From Byssothecium circinans (taxonomy: Eukaryota; Ascomycota; Dothideomycetes; Pleosporales; Massarinaceae): a stretch of DNA of 64,000 bases. Positions 22,010 to 32,628 of this stretch are shown piece after piece; within the stretch, counting starts at the first letter, position 1, and each line of letters begins with the position of its first letter. The notes below the pieces were generated by a model, which saw nothing but the letters and a program-made list of their open reading frames with translations, was not told the origin of the DNA and made no database searches. The stretch spans positions 1 to 64,000 of the forward strand of contig ML977050.1 in the NCBI GenBank assembly GCA_010015675.1, given 5' to 3'. The position numbers were made by a program, and so were the translations under genes.

Positions 22010-22112
22010 TAGCAGCGAACTCACTTCTTGAAACTTCTTCACCCACATACTCTTGATCTACCGTCAAAAACAAGCCTTCTCAAGCTCAAATACCCAATAC
22101 CATACCTCTAAA

Positions 22113-23171
22113 ATGGCGCAACAAACAGCCCTACTCGTCACCGAAATCGGCAAACCTTTGGTCAAATCTACAACATGGCCAATCCCTACACCCCAGCCTA
22201 CCCAACTCCGCCTCCGCGTCACAGTCGCCGGCCTCGATCCCCATGACCAGAAAGTGCGAGACTGGGGCCTTTGGTTCAAAGATGACCTACCGACGCCTCT
22301 AGCAAATGACATTGTCGGAGTAGTCGACAAAATCGGCTCAGAGGTCACAAAGTTCAAGGTCGGCGACCGCGTCTTCACCTACGGGAACATTTTCGACAAG
22401 GGCCATTTCCAGAACGGACTTACTCAGTACGCCCTCGCGGATGAAGCATACACCGCAAAAGTTCCCTCCAACCTCAATGACCATGACGTCGCTACACTGC
22501 CTGTCAATCTCAACGCCAGTGTCGTTGGTCTGTTCGAGGAGAGTTGCGGTTTGGGCCTTCCAGCTCCGTGGACAGCCGAGGCAGAGTCCTTTGACTACGC
22601 CAACACTACTCTCCTGATCATCGGGGGAGGTAGCAACTGCGGCAGGTTCGCCGTTCAGCTGGCCAAGCTAGCGGGAATTGGGAAGATTGTGGTCCTCGGT
22701 GGGAAAGAAGACGAATTGAAGAAATGGGGAGCTACGCAAGTCCTCGATCGCCACGGTGGAGACGAAGCCGTTCATTCACGTATCAAGAGTGCCGTGGGTG
22801 ATGACCTCATCTACGTGTTCGACGCTGTGAACTATCCCGACACCCTTTACGTCGGCATCAATGCGCTCTCTTCTACCAGGAAGGGCAAGGTTGCCAGGCT
22901 GCTTCCTTCGGGTCCGCCTGACACTGCCAAGGTCACAAAGAAAGATCACCAGTATGAGCTTAAAGACACGCATGGTATTCCGCACTTACAGTCTGTGGGG
23001 AAAGGCTTCTGGGAAGCCCTCCCAGAGTATTTGAAGGATGGCAAGATCGAAACGCTGAGGTATGAGGTTGCGGACGGAGTTGGCTTGGATGCTGCGAAGG
23101 TGAATGAAGTGTTGGATCGGTATAGGGATGGGAAACCAGTTGTTCATGCGCACTTTGTTGTCTCGGAGTAG
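22113..23171 (+). CDS. Zinc-independent MDR-family oxidoreductase (enoyl reductase-like)
   Basis: Intronless, 352 aa. The N-terminal GroES-like fold shows AGLDPHDQKVRDWG, LANDIVGVVDKIGSEV and KVGDRVFTYG. The Rossmann half has LLIIGGGSNCGRFAVQLAKL near residue 168, an NAD(P)H-binding loop. The Cys/His zinc ligands of classical alcohol dehydrogenases are absent, placing it with the zinc-independent MDR enzymes (quinone, enoyl or trans-enoyl reductases). Substrate unknown. No polyketide synthase or other cluster partner lies nearby, so a role in secondary metabolism is not supported here. The ATG at 22113 is chosen over an in-frame ATG at 22053 because the family sequence begins directly after it. 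Confidence 0.8.
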   Translation: MAQQTALLVTEIGKPLVKSTTWPIPTPQPTQLRLRVTVAGLDPHDQKVRDWGLWFKDDLPTPLANDIVGVVDKIGSEVTKFKVGDRVFTYGNIFDKGHFQNGLTQYALADEAYTAKVPSNLNDHDVATLPVNLNASVVGLFEESCGLGLPAPWTAEAESFDYANTTLLIIGGGSNCGRFAVQLAKLAGIGKIVVLGGKEDELKKWGATQVLDRHGGDEAVHSRIKSAVGDDLIYVFDAVNYPDTLYVGINALSSTRKGKVARLLPSGPPDTAKVTKKDHQYELKDTHGIPHLQSVGKGFWEALPEYLKDGKIETLRYEVADGVGLDAAKVNEVLDRYRDGKPVVHAHFVVSE

Positions 23172-23445
23172 TTCGCTCATGCGTTGAGCCGGCAGTTCCC
23201 GTTCACATACACGTATTTGATCAAATCTAAATGATTTCATTCGCTGCCATTGTTAATATAGGATAATTAACTAAGCAATGAATGTTCTAATCCCTTTATG
23301 CTTTCCCGATCACCACACGTGTCAAAAGTTATCTCTCGCGCTATCGATATTTTCCAAAGCTTCAGACATGGATCAAGAAGCAAAACCCAGGAATGAAATA
23401 ATGAGTATAGCATTGAAAACATGCTTTATATGGTATCCTTCGGTT

Positions 23446-23538
23446 GCAAGCGGTGTTGACATGTCAAAGGAATGAGTGCAACAAGTTCTTGCGGCTGCAA
23501 GCGGTATTGACATGTCAAAGGAATGAGTGTAACAAGTC
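23446..23538. repeat. Two direct copies of a 42-bp unit, period 51 bp
   Basis: GCAAGCGGT(G/A)TTGACATGTC starts at 23446 and again at 23497; the copies continue to share AAAGGAATGAGTG(C/T)AACAAGT. The region 23172-23738 has no other feature. Confidence 0.75.
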
Positions 23539-23738
23539 AAGTCACGCGCAACCTCCATTAGACTCTTAAGCAGTCAAGACCGCAGCATCGCTGAACCACT
23601 GTGACTCACCGTCCAGTGACAGTATATACCTCGCATACAAAAACACCACGCGACACCCCAAGGCACGACCCTCTCAACACCATCTCAAACTTCCAAACAA
23701 CACACAAACAAAGCACCCACCACACAACTCCAAAAACG

Positions 23739-24254
23739 ATGTCTTCACCATGCACCGCCCCAACACCAACCCATACTTTCCACGCCCCCACTGAACTCTC
23801 CACCTACCTATCTACCCACCCAACCACACCCCTCACCGACATCGCCCTCAACATCTCCCTAACCTCCATCAAAGCCGACTACGACCAGGCACTCTCCAAC
23901 CTCCTCTCCTCCTGGATGACCCCCATCCGCTCTCTCCCCGCCGCAACACTCCGCTCCCTAACCCTGAACTTCAACCTTCCAAACCCGCGGAATGCCTGCG
24001 GTGTTGGCAGCGTATCTATGGTCCAACTCTTCTTGATCAGCGTGTCCACGGACATATGGCAGCGCAGTGGGGAGACGCGCGATTGCAAGATTGTGCTTGG
24101 GACGTGGGTGGAGGAGAAGAGGTGGAAGCCTGGGAGGCCTGAGAACTGGACTGAGAAGGGGGAGTTGGCGGGAGGGGTGAAGACGTTGGAGTTATGGGCG
24201 GTGAAGGAAGGAGGCGCGGAGATGGAGAGGATTGATCCGATGAGGTCCGTGTGA
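23739..24254 (+). CDS. Hypothetical protein, 171 aa
   Basis: A single exon from the ATG at 23739 (MSSPCTAPTPTHTFHAP); the frame is open from 23601, but the preceding part looks like leader sequence. The middle reads like a folded protein (LTDIALNISLTSIKADYDQA, then LSNLLSSWMTPIRSLP), with Trp-rich stretches later (GTWVEEKRWKPGRPENW). No signal peptide, transmembrane segment or known motif is seen. G+C-rich third positions agree with real genes here. I do not recognise the family. Confidence 0.5.
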   Translation: MSSPCTAPTPTHTFHAPTELSTYLSTHPTTPLTDIALNISLTSIKADYDQALSNLLSSWMTPIRSLPAATLRSLTLNFNLPNPRNACGVGSVSMVQLFLISVSTDIWQRSGETRDCKIVLGTWVEEKRWKPGRPENWTEKGELAGGVKTLELWAVKEGGAEMERIDPMRSV

Positions 24255-24536
24255 AAGAAACAACCATGACCACCTTTTGGGATAACTATGTACTTGGAGA
24301 ATCCACGATACTTTTTATGGAAAGATTCCTGGCTGGCACATACTGCAAGATTCCATTGCGCTGCATCATCTGGGGGATGCTCCGTTTGAAATACCTGATC
24401 TAAATGGGCGTGAGGAGAAACTCAAAAATCCCTGGGTATCTAAGAATGTGCTATCCACACATGTTTTTTAAAGCCGTCGAAAGTCACATGTCAAAGGCAT
24501 GTACCCTCAAAAGATGTGACAAATACACTCTCATAC

Positions 24537-27001
24537 TCACTCCCTGCCCCAGTTAGGATCGTCATCGATGCCACCCAATATCTCCACACCCTCTTCCTCC
24601 GCAAACGCAACCACTTTGTCCTTCTTACCCTTCTTCTTTTTACCCTTTCCTTTCTGTTTCTCGGCGGCCTGTTCTTCATTCTCACTCTCAATCCCCGCAA
24701 TGCGTCGCTGTCGCTTCTCCTCCTCAGCCGCGGCCCTCGCCTCGTCGATTTTCACCTGCGCAATAGCCTTCTCCCTTTCCAACTCATCCTTGACTTCAAA
24801 CCCGGTAAATTCCTCACGTTGGCGTCCACATGCGTCAAGATACTTGTCCCAGTCGAAGTTGGTAGGCGTGTGGAGGACCTGTTTGATCGCTTCGGGGTTG
24901 TCTCTTTCTTCGCGGTTGAATTTGCGTTTGATGTGTTGGCGCGTACTGCCGGGGAACATGGTGGAGATCATCATGAAATCAGTGCCGAACAGAGCAAGCG
25001 CTTCGTAGAACTTGGCTGTCTCTTCTTGGGGCCATGTCTTCCCTTGGCCTGGCAGTATGCACGTGTCCGGAAACCGTTTTCGCTCTCTCAAATACGACTT
25101 GTAGTTGACCATTTTGGTCAAATCATCTTCAACGACCTCGTCATACTCTTCTCTTTCGAGCTCTGCCTGAGCTTCTTGATCGATAACGCGCGCGCTCTCT
25201 ACAAGTGTGATCTGGCCGTTTTCGTCTTGGACGTATTGATCTTGTTCTGCTCTTGCGGCATTGATTCGAGCTTGTGCTTCTTGCATTTCCTTTTCTCGTC
25301 GTGCACGCTCTTCCTCTCGATCCTTGCTGTGATCTACATTCAGCGCCTCCCTCTTTTTACGCTCCGCCTTGGCCTTATCCCAGTCAATGCCACGCATCTT
25401 CTTCTCGCGCTCAGATAATCTGCCAGTTTTGATATTGTGGGATGCGAGATTGTGCATGAAAACTTCTTTTGGATTGATGACTTCGTCTTCGGCGTCAGAG
25501 GGTGTGACTGCTCGTGGACGGCCTTTGTGTTTGCGTGTTTGCTCCCCTTCCTCTCCTCCTTCCTCTCCTTCTTGACCTTCAACCTCTGCTTGCTCAGTAG
25601 CCTTCTTGGCCCTTCGCTTCTTTTTCGGACGTACTGGTCCCGCTTCTCCTACGTCGCCGTTTTCTCCCTCGCCCTCCACAGCCTTCCTCTTTCCCTTGTC
25701 TTTCCTCGGCTTTCGTGGTTTCTTTGAGGGGCGAGTAGCATTATCATCCGCTTGGTCGTCATCAACCTCGCGGGCTTTCCGCTTGCTTCGAGCCTTTGCG
25801 CTTGGTCGCGGTGGGGCGAAATCTTCGTCCTCTTCTTCGCCCTCTTCCTCGTCCATGTTCCTCAGTGTCACGGGGCCTCTCTTGCGTCGAGCCGGGGCTC
25901 TTCGTTTGGGTGCAGTTGCTGCAGGTTCAGCACCATCTTCCTGCGGTGTATTCACTGTGGCCCATGGTAGTTTCCGGCGCCTTGGCTTTGGCGCTTGCGT
26001 CGGTGCCGTAGAAGTAGGTTCGTTACCATTCGGTTCTTGCTCGCTTGTGGCTGCGGGTTCCTCGTGAGGTGTATTTGTGGGTACAACCGGCGGGGTAGAG
26101 TCTGCTGCAGAAGTCTCGGGAACCGGTTCTGCGTTCACTTCAATAGCTGCGATGGAGTCTGGTGCAGCTGTCTCGGGAGCAGGCTCCGTGTTCGTTCCAG
26201 CCGGTGCTTCTGCCACTGTGGGAAGGACTTCGCTGCTAATTCCGGTAGAAATGGGTTGGGAAGGCTCAACAACCTCTTCAGCAAGTGCTTGTGTAGGCGT
26301 TGGGGTAGACTGTCGCGGGCCTGGAGGTGTGGGAACAGTCTGCTCTGCGCTAGCGGTGGTTGAGTCTGCCTCAGTGGCTTGGACTGTCTCTGGCGCCCTC
26401 TCAGCCTCCTCAGCCGATTCAATTCTTCGCCGCTTAGGAGATTGACCCGAGGCGAGTTCTTCCCCGGCGGGCAGCAGGGTTGCTGCTCGCTTTGAGGGTA
26501 CCACAGTCTCTGTAGCGGAAGCATCCCCGTGAGCTACAGCTGTAGTGGGCGCAGGTTCAGGTGCAGTGGCCGTGGACCCAAGCGCGGTAATGTTTGCTTC
26601 GGAAGCTGGCTTTGGTGGTGCCGGCGCTGGCTGCTCGGTTTGAACAACATGTCCACCTTGAGGAGGAGTTTCTTGCGTCGCGGCCGGCGTGGCTGTCTCA
26701 GAATGGGCTTGCGGTTCGGTCTGCGTGGGCTGCGCTGCGGCAATCGAAGCTTCGGGCGCGGGATTCTGAGAAGTGGATGGCGCTGGTGTTGCTCCGGCTC
26801 CAGCGCCTGCTCCAGCACCGGGACGCCTTCGAGCCTTTACTTTGGGTGCGAATTTCTTTCCTCCCTCTGCGCAATCATCAGGACAGTCCAAGACGGAGAG
26901 CACGAGGACGATGTGGAGCACTCACTGTCAATGAAAGCGGAGCCAATGACGGGTTTGGGCTTCGGCACCGGGGGCGGCTGCGAGCCAGCTGCATCGGACA
27001 T
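24537..27001 (-). CDS. BDP1: Transcription factor TFIIIB subunit B'' (Bdp1)
   Basis: Two exons: 27001-26926 and 26866-24537; 801 aa. The short first exon (MSDAAGSQPPPVPKPKP, then SAFID) splices through a 59-nt intron to KGGKKFAPKVKARRRP, restoring the conserved Bdp1 N-terminal motif. Residues about 45-430 are low complexity, rich in Ala, Pro, Glu and Thr, followed by Lys/Arg-rich charged stretches. The diagnostic SANT/Myb domain lies near 630-680 (GKTWPQEETAKFYEALALFG, then FPGSTRQHIKRKFNREE). Bdp1 joins Brf1 and TBP in TFIIIB to recruit RNA polymerase III to tRNA and 5S genes. Antisense open frames over the low-complexity region are shadows. Confidence 0.9.
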
Positions 27002-27419
27002 GGCTACCGTATGTCCAGGCAGCGTCTACGAGGTAACGCGAGGCAGAAAGTCGACCTGTCGTCCATGGGCGTTGTGGTGGGGAAAATGTTGATTGAAGTT
27101 CAAGCTCTGACACACTTCTCCAAGGCCCGTGCATCACGCCAAGCCTCTAAAGACCTTAGCGCTCACGTGACTTTAGTGGTTTCTTCAAATCGACCTCCTC
27201 TGCTCCACTCCACCTCGCCTTCGCTCTCAGCGGCCTCACACGACCAACCCACGCCATCCGCCTTCTCTGCGCCAGCCGTCCGCATCACACACGCAATCCT
27301 TAGCACTCCTTTATGACGTGATCGGCGCTGTCTTTGTTGCCCCTCGCCAATACTCCTCGTCGGCTCTGATGAGGCTCGCAGCAAGGATCGTCGCACCCCC
27401 ATCGCTTGACGCTGTCAAG
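27002..27419. promoter_or_regulatory. Divergent promoter region BDP1 / BRE1
   Basis: 418 bp separate the start codons. It includes CTCACGTGAC at about 27164 (CACGTG palindrome, an E-box). No TATA box. Confidence 0.5.
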
Positions 27420-29719
27420 ATGGAGGACCGCAAGAGACCAGGCGCGCATGATGACTCCGCTCCTCCTGCTAAGAGGCAAGCTGTGACCGTGAATGGAACG
27501 AGGTCGCATCCAGACGCTGACTTGCCTTGGAAAGATGACATCGAGGTTCGCCCCCATTCCGTCTCCGTCCTCCTCCTCGCTCGCACCGAATCCGACCGCT
27601 AATATCGCGACTGTGTACAGGCCTTTCAGAAGGATGCCATTCTGCGCCAGATGCGCGAGTACAAGCGCGAGAAGGCCACTATTGAGAGCCAGCTCACCGA
27701 GATCGAGAGCCGCTCGCAGTACCACGACGACCACCTGCGCACAATAGATGTCTGGTTTGATCAGGTCAGTACACCCACAGGTGCATGTTGCGACGGCACG
27801 GCTGACGGCCTCTAGCTAGTCGACGAGATCAAGGTGGTGAGCGGGGAGAAACTGCCCGCACCCCAGCAGGATGGCCCCGCTTGTTCTATTCCAGCTACCT
27901 TGTTCTTTGAAGACAACCAGACTCTCCGCAAACACTTGTCGGGACGCAAGGATAAAATAATAGCAGCACTGTCGGGCCTTTTTGCCAACTACTCGCCCGC
28001 CAGCCCAGAGGTCACAGGTCTGCAGCAGCAAATCTCGAAACTTTTGGCCTCGGAAAAGGAACACATCATTGAGCTGCAACGAGTCGTGACAGAGAAAGAG
28101 CAAATGTCGGAACGTCTGGTCACCGCCACTCACCGTTATATGATTGCAGAGAAGAAGATTGACCGCCTAAAGAGCCAGCAGGTCCAAAGGCTGGAAAGCC
28201 AGGCAATGGCGTCCAGCGCTCCAACCAAAGAAGAAGCAACTTCTGGAAGCAATGGTTCCGAAACCGTCAATGGTATAGCGACAGGAGCGCTCACAGAGGA
28301 GGTGGAAACCGCTCGAGATCAGGCACTCGCCGAAGCTGCGAAGCGGAAGGAGCATATTGAGCAACTGGAGACCGAGAACAAGAAACTGACTGAGGAAGTT
28401 ACGGCGCTGAACGTAAAGCTAGCCGGCCTTTCGGACGATGATTATGCAAAAACCGAGCTCTTCAAGGCTATCAAAGCGCAACATGAGGATGTTATCAAGC
28501 GAATCAACCACTTGGAGGCGACGAACATTCAACTCCGGGAAGAGGCCCAAAAGTATCAGGCAGAAAGGACGGCGTATCGCATCAAAATCGACGATGAAGC
28601 ACGCACCACAATCAGTGAGTCCGAAGGCGCAGTGATGCAGGCGGAGACAAACTTGACGCGGATTCGCCATGCGCGGGACGAATTATTGGCGAAGAACAAT
28701 CTGCTCGAGCAAAGCCGGAAAGACAACGAGAAATCGCAGCAGCTGTCCAAAGAGCTAATGAGCGCATGCGAAAGTCGAATCTCTGCGCTAGAGTCAGAGT
28801 GTGAGCGGCTGCGCTTACAACTCTCACAGCAGGAGTCGGCGGAAGGATCGCCAGATCTAGAATCACTTTCACCAGAACAGCTTCGCAGCAAGGTGAAAAC
28901 CCTGGAGAAGCAAATTCAACTGTTGAGCAACGAACTGCCAGCAATGGAGGCGGCTTGGAAGAAGGCTCAAGCGGTCGCCGGCAAGAAGATTGCGGAGATA
29001 GCGACTTGGGAAGAGAATATCTCAAGAGCGACTGCAGACAAGGCCAAGGCGGATCAGAAGTTCTTCTCCACAATGAAGCAAAAAGAGACTCTGACGTTAC
29101 AACTGAAAGCACTCCGCGAGCAAGCTTCAAAGGGTACCGAGGTTGTTGCCCAATTGAAAGAAGCGGATTCATTGAGCCGGTCGTTGGTAGACAAGCTGGA
29201 GAAGCAGACCGCCGAGATGAGGGCGCAGATGGAAGATCTGGCAGTTCAGCACCGCCAACTGCAGCAGAGGACGAACGAGAACGCAATCCTAACGGAGGGT
29301 CACGTCAGCCAGATTGCAGAGCTTAAGAAGATTGTGGAAACGAAAGACGCAGTTTCTCTAGCGGCGAAGAAGGCACAGCGCGAAGCCGAGGTCGAGCGCG
29401 ACAAGGTGGCGGCACAGATCGACGGCTTGGACAAGCAAGTGGACCACTGGAGGCAAAAGAGCCAAGGGAAGCAGAGCGACCAGGCCGCTCTCATGGAGGC
29501 AAGTTGTATACTCAAGTTTGTGTCATTTGCGCTAACAACCTGCAGACGATGCTCCAATGCCAGATCTGTAAAAATAAGATCAAGGATACCGTCATCAAAA
29601 CCTGCGGCCACGTCTTCTGCGACCAATGTATCCAGGACCGCCTCACCAACCGAGCGAGGAAGTGTCCCAACTGCGGAAAAGCATTTGGCAACAGCGATAT
29701 TATGCGTATCCACCTCTAG
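27420..29719 (+). CDS. BRE1: E3 ubiquitin ligase Bre1 (histone H2B)
   Basis: Four exons: 27420-27545, 27621-27764, 27816-29498 and 29546-29719; 708 aa. Residues 1-30 carry a basic nuclear motif (PPAKRQAVTVNG). Residues about 95-640 are near-continuous coiled coil. The last exon encodes the C-terminal C3HC4 RING: CQICKNKIKDTVIKTCGHVF, then CDQC and CPNCGKAFG, ending NSDIMRIHL, the usual Bre1 terminus. Bre1 with Rad6 monoubiquitinates histone H2B, which is needed for H3K4 methylation. The third intron has a GC donor (GCAAGT...CTGCAG, 47 nt); a GT two codons on would put the RING out of frame. The frame read without splicing runs on to 30392 but is not coding. Confidence 0.92.
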
Positions 29720-30707
29720 GGGCTTGGCTATATCACCTAAAAAGGTTTGTTTTAACTTTCTTTCCCCCTTTTCCTGCCGAGCCCTCGAATCGATCGCGCG
29801 TTTCAGGTCGGAAACGAACCGTCGTTGCCCTACGGATCTGCCGGGATCCATGTACAATACTTCCCCTTGCCTTCCCTTCTCTTCAATTCGGCCTCCCGTA
29901 GCGTGCGGGCTATACTTGCCAGCCGAGCGGAGGATTCTTCCTGTCCGGTGTTCTGGCGAATTTACTGGCATGTGTGACATACACTACCTAGGCGTGTTTG
30001 GTGCGTGGGTGGTTGCTTTCTCACACTCTGTTTGCTGCAACGCATGGCGTGGCACGGCATGGTGGCATGTGTTGCATCAAATGTGTGTTACTAGACCCTT
30101 TTTTTCTTCCCTCTTCCATACCTCTTTTCTTTCTTGTTTGGATGAGGCTCGATCGTTTCTATACCACAGTGCGAGTCTCCCTCACCGGGACCTTGACTGT
30201 GCGGCATGCGGCGTGCGGCGTGCGGCGTGCGGCGTGTGGCGTGTGGCTAGAATAGATGGCTTCGGTGCTTACCTCGAGCTACTGGCGAGACCTGGATGGA
30301 TGGATGGCTGGATGGATGGAGGAGGATCGGGTCGGGTCGGGTCGGGTCAGGTCGGGTCAGGTCAGAGGGCAAATAATCGGACGAAGGAATGAAGATTAAA
30401 ATTGCTCCTTGAGACTGCTGGATGTTGTGTGATACTATCCATGTCGTGATCTGGTAATATAACGCTCTACTGTGCTTTGGATCAGGATGATTAATGTAAA
30501 CGTCAAGTGTTCTGACCTAGTGTACACTGAATGAAAGTCAAGATCGTTGATCCATCCAAAACTGAACCATGCTTGGGGTATACTGTACGCTGCAACCTTG
30601 AGAAACGCCGCGCTATATGCCCCCCGCCGCCAAAATATAACCGCATGTATGTACAGTACACATCACCAACTATCCTACACGATCCCTTTCCAACACATTC
30701 CCCTACC
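29720..30707. other. Convergent intergenic region BRE1 / NAD kinase
   Basis: About 1 kb without a gene. It holds the simple repeats at 30201-30365. The open frame that continues from BRE1 intron 3 to 30392 is read-through, not a gene. Confidence 0.55.
30201..30365. repeat. Three adjacent simple-sequence repeats
   Basis: About 30201-30247: a GCGTGCG-type 7-mer repeated six or seven times with changes. About 30292-30323: GGAT repeats. About 30326-30365: GGGTC pentamers with GGTCA variants. Each uses a different unit, so three separate microsatellites have grown side by side. Confidence 0.8.
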
Positions 30708-32063
30708 CTACCTCCTCCCCCCATCACTATCCTGGTCCCCAAACGGATAATTAAACTTCAAAAGCGCATTCAACCCGCCAACCCAATGATCCTCCTCGGT
30801 CCCCTCCCCCGGCATCCCCGTCGTTCCCCTCACAATACTCGGGACACCACCAACCCACTCTCCATCCTGCGTCCTCACTTCCTCCCCTAGAACCCTGACT
30901 TCCATGCCCACGCCCATGCCCTCCGACATGCGTTTACCGTCGATGCTCACATCGACTTCGCGGCCGCGGTTCTTTTCGCCGAGACGGAGGGTGATAGGTG
31001 TATTAGCGGGGAGGACTAGGGGGCGGAACGAGAGACTGCGGGGGCAGATGGGGGTGAGGAGGAGGGAGGGGACGAGCGGGTGAACTATACTACCACCGGA
31101 GGAGAGGGAGTACGCCGTCGAACCCGTCGGGGAGGAGATAATCATGCCATCCGCCACGCCTTCGGTTAGGAAACGGCCGCCGACGAAGACGTCGACGATT
31201 TTCAGGTGCGGCGAGATGCCGCGGTGGACAATGACCTCGTTGAGCGCGTACGTGTCCTGGTCCCGGGAACTGTTGAAGCGTGTACCGTCGGGACCGAAGA
31301 CGCCGACTTTGAGGCGGTTGCGCAGCAGGATCCGCGACGTGCGGGACGATCCCATACTCTTCCCTCTGATCTCGGCGTAGGAGAGGGGTTTGTCGAGCGG
31401 GTCGTCTGGGGAGCTGGGGAGGCTGCGCGAGGGGAAGGTGAGGTTGGCGTAGGCGTCGCTGGCGCCGCTCATGTAGACTTCGCGGAAGGCGCGCTTGTAT
31501 TCGCTGAACTTCCACTCTCCCAGGAACCCGATAGTGCCCATGGCGAAACTGAGGATCGGGGGGACGGTCGCGGCGTGCGAGAACAGGCTGCTTGCGCGCA
31601 GGATCGTGCCGTCGCCGCCGAGCGTGCAGACGAGGTCTGTTTTGTCTGATAGCAATGGGTCTGTGCCGTTGGGAGGGGCTCGGTCGTATGTGTAGACGGG
31701 GAAGGGGACGGCGTCGTGGATCTCGGTGGCGGATTCGGGCTCGACGATTATGTTTATCGAGGGGTAGGTGGAGAAGAGGTGAGTTGTGTATTCGATTAGG
31801 GAGGCGGTTATGCCGGGGGTGCGCTTCTTTTTTGTTATGAGGATGTTTCGCGGTGGGTAGGGCCATTGGAGAGACAGCAGCGTTGCTTGTGTGCTTTGCG
31901 CGTAGAGGGGTTTGGTGCGGTTGGGGAGCTCGGCGATGCTCTTGATGATGCGGCGGGTGGGGGTCGAAGAGAAGTTTCTAGAGGGAGGATTGGACTGTAG
32001 TCGACAGGGTGGGTATGGGGGTAATCGCGCAGGACGTGGTCGCATAGGGTGGATGGGCTTCAT
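30708..32063 (-). CDS. NAD(H) kinase, probably mitochondrial
   Basis: Intronless, 451 aa. Phosphorylates NAD or NADH to NADP(H). The ATP/NAD kinase core shows CTLGGDGTILRASSLF near residue 150 (GGDGT is the catalytic motif), then TIGFLGEW, TYALNEVIVHRG, the conserved NE, and GMIISSPTGSTAYSLSSGG. The N-terminus is basic, without acidic residues, and Ser/Pro-rich (PSRNFSSTPTRRIIKS), like a mitochondrial presequence, so a Pos5-like mitochondrial role is inferred. An insert between the two domains (SRSLPSSPDDPLDKP) is a common variable loop. The first Met is used; another Met lies six residues on. Confidence 0.87.
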   Translation of the reverse strand: MKPIHPMRPRPARLPPYPPCRLQSNPPSRNFSSTPTRRIIKSIAELPNRTKPLYAQSTQATLLSLQWPYPPRNILITKKKRTPGITASLIEYTTHLFSTYPSINIIVEPESATEIHDAVPFPVYTYDRAPPNGTDPLLSDKTDLVCTLGGDGTILRASSLFSHAATVPPILSFAMGTIGFLGEWKFSEYKRAFREVYMSGASDAYANLTFPSRSLPSSPDDPLDKPLSYAEIRGKSMGSSRTSRILLRNRLKVGVFGPDGTRFNSSRDQDTYALNEVIVHRGISPHLKIVDVFVGGRFLTEGVADGMIISSPTGSTAYSLSSGGSIVHPLVPSLLLTPICPRSLSFRPLVLPANTPITLRLGEKNRGREVDVSIDGKRMSEGMGVGMEVRVLGEEVRTQDGEWVGGVPSIVRGTTGMPGEGTEEDHWVGGLNALLKFNYPFGDQDSDGGRR

Positions 32064-32628
32064 GGCGGAGGCTGCTGCTGGAGTAAGGGCTCGGAGGGAC
32101 AGTGATGGCGTGGTAAGTAATCGGTGCTAAGATTACGGTGACTGCACGCCATATGATCTTGATCTGCTATGACACGGGATGGTATGGGTATTTTTTCACA
32201 GTATATGGCAATCAAGAATCGTTCAACGTCGTCAACGTCGTCAACGTGGAAGTGCATCTGGCCCGAGCTCAAGCTTACCATGGTATTATTCGTCATTCAC
32301 ATGCATGACAGCTAGGTAACCACTTCTCTCTCCTCTTACAGCCCAAAACAGCGATGCGTGACCTGACTCAACCTCTCCACGCGACAGACACCGCCCTCTG
32401 ATTCACACTTCGCTCCGAATATTCGACGCACCTATGACGATTGCTATTGAAAGCTGCCCTACCCCGCACATCTACCCTAGCTTTGCGATCTATACACATT
32501 ACACGTAGTACACCTACCGGTCGTCGGGCACCTTGACTCAGCTGAGTCGGGTACGGGTTCTTGTTCTTAGTCTACGCGCCGTATTCCTTACGCCGTCTAC
32601 CGCCCACCGCCTGCCTATGCACACCACC
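32064..32628. promoter_or_regulatory. Divergent promoter region NAD kinase / acyltransferase
   Basis: 565 bp between start codons. It contains a 9-bp tandem repeat (CAACGTCGT, about three copies, 32223-32249). No TATA box or gene. Confidence 0.4.

Larger units (their letters stand above)
20361..22112. other. Gene-free stretch before the reductase gene
   Basis: 1.75 kb with no supported gene. It is partly AT-rich (21,230-21,440). A short frame from 20766 (MSEKLSSSFEGSESEKG) stops after 32 codons. No repeats or RNA genes recognised. Confidence 0.45.

Noticed and set aside
24516..25418. 300-codon plus-strand open frame opposite BDP1
   Set aside because: Antisense shadow: the minus strand here encodes the SANT domain and charged regions of Bdp1, and the plus-strand translation is low-complexity Leu/Ser/Phe.
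28612..29286. 224-codon minus-strand frame opposite BRE1
   Set aside because: Antisense of coiled-coil coding sequence, Ser/Leu/Arg-biased, no motif.
29720..30392. Extension of the BRE1 frame past intron 3
   Set aside because: The RING domain and normal C-terminus are reached only by splicing; the extension runs through microsatellites.
31090..31866. 258-codon Arg/His/Pro-rich frame inside the NAD kinase gene
   Set aside because: Shadow frame; the kinase motifs are in the other frame.
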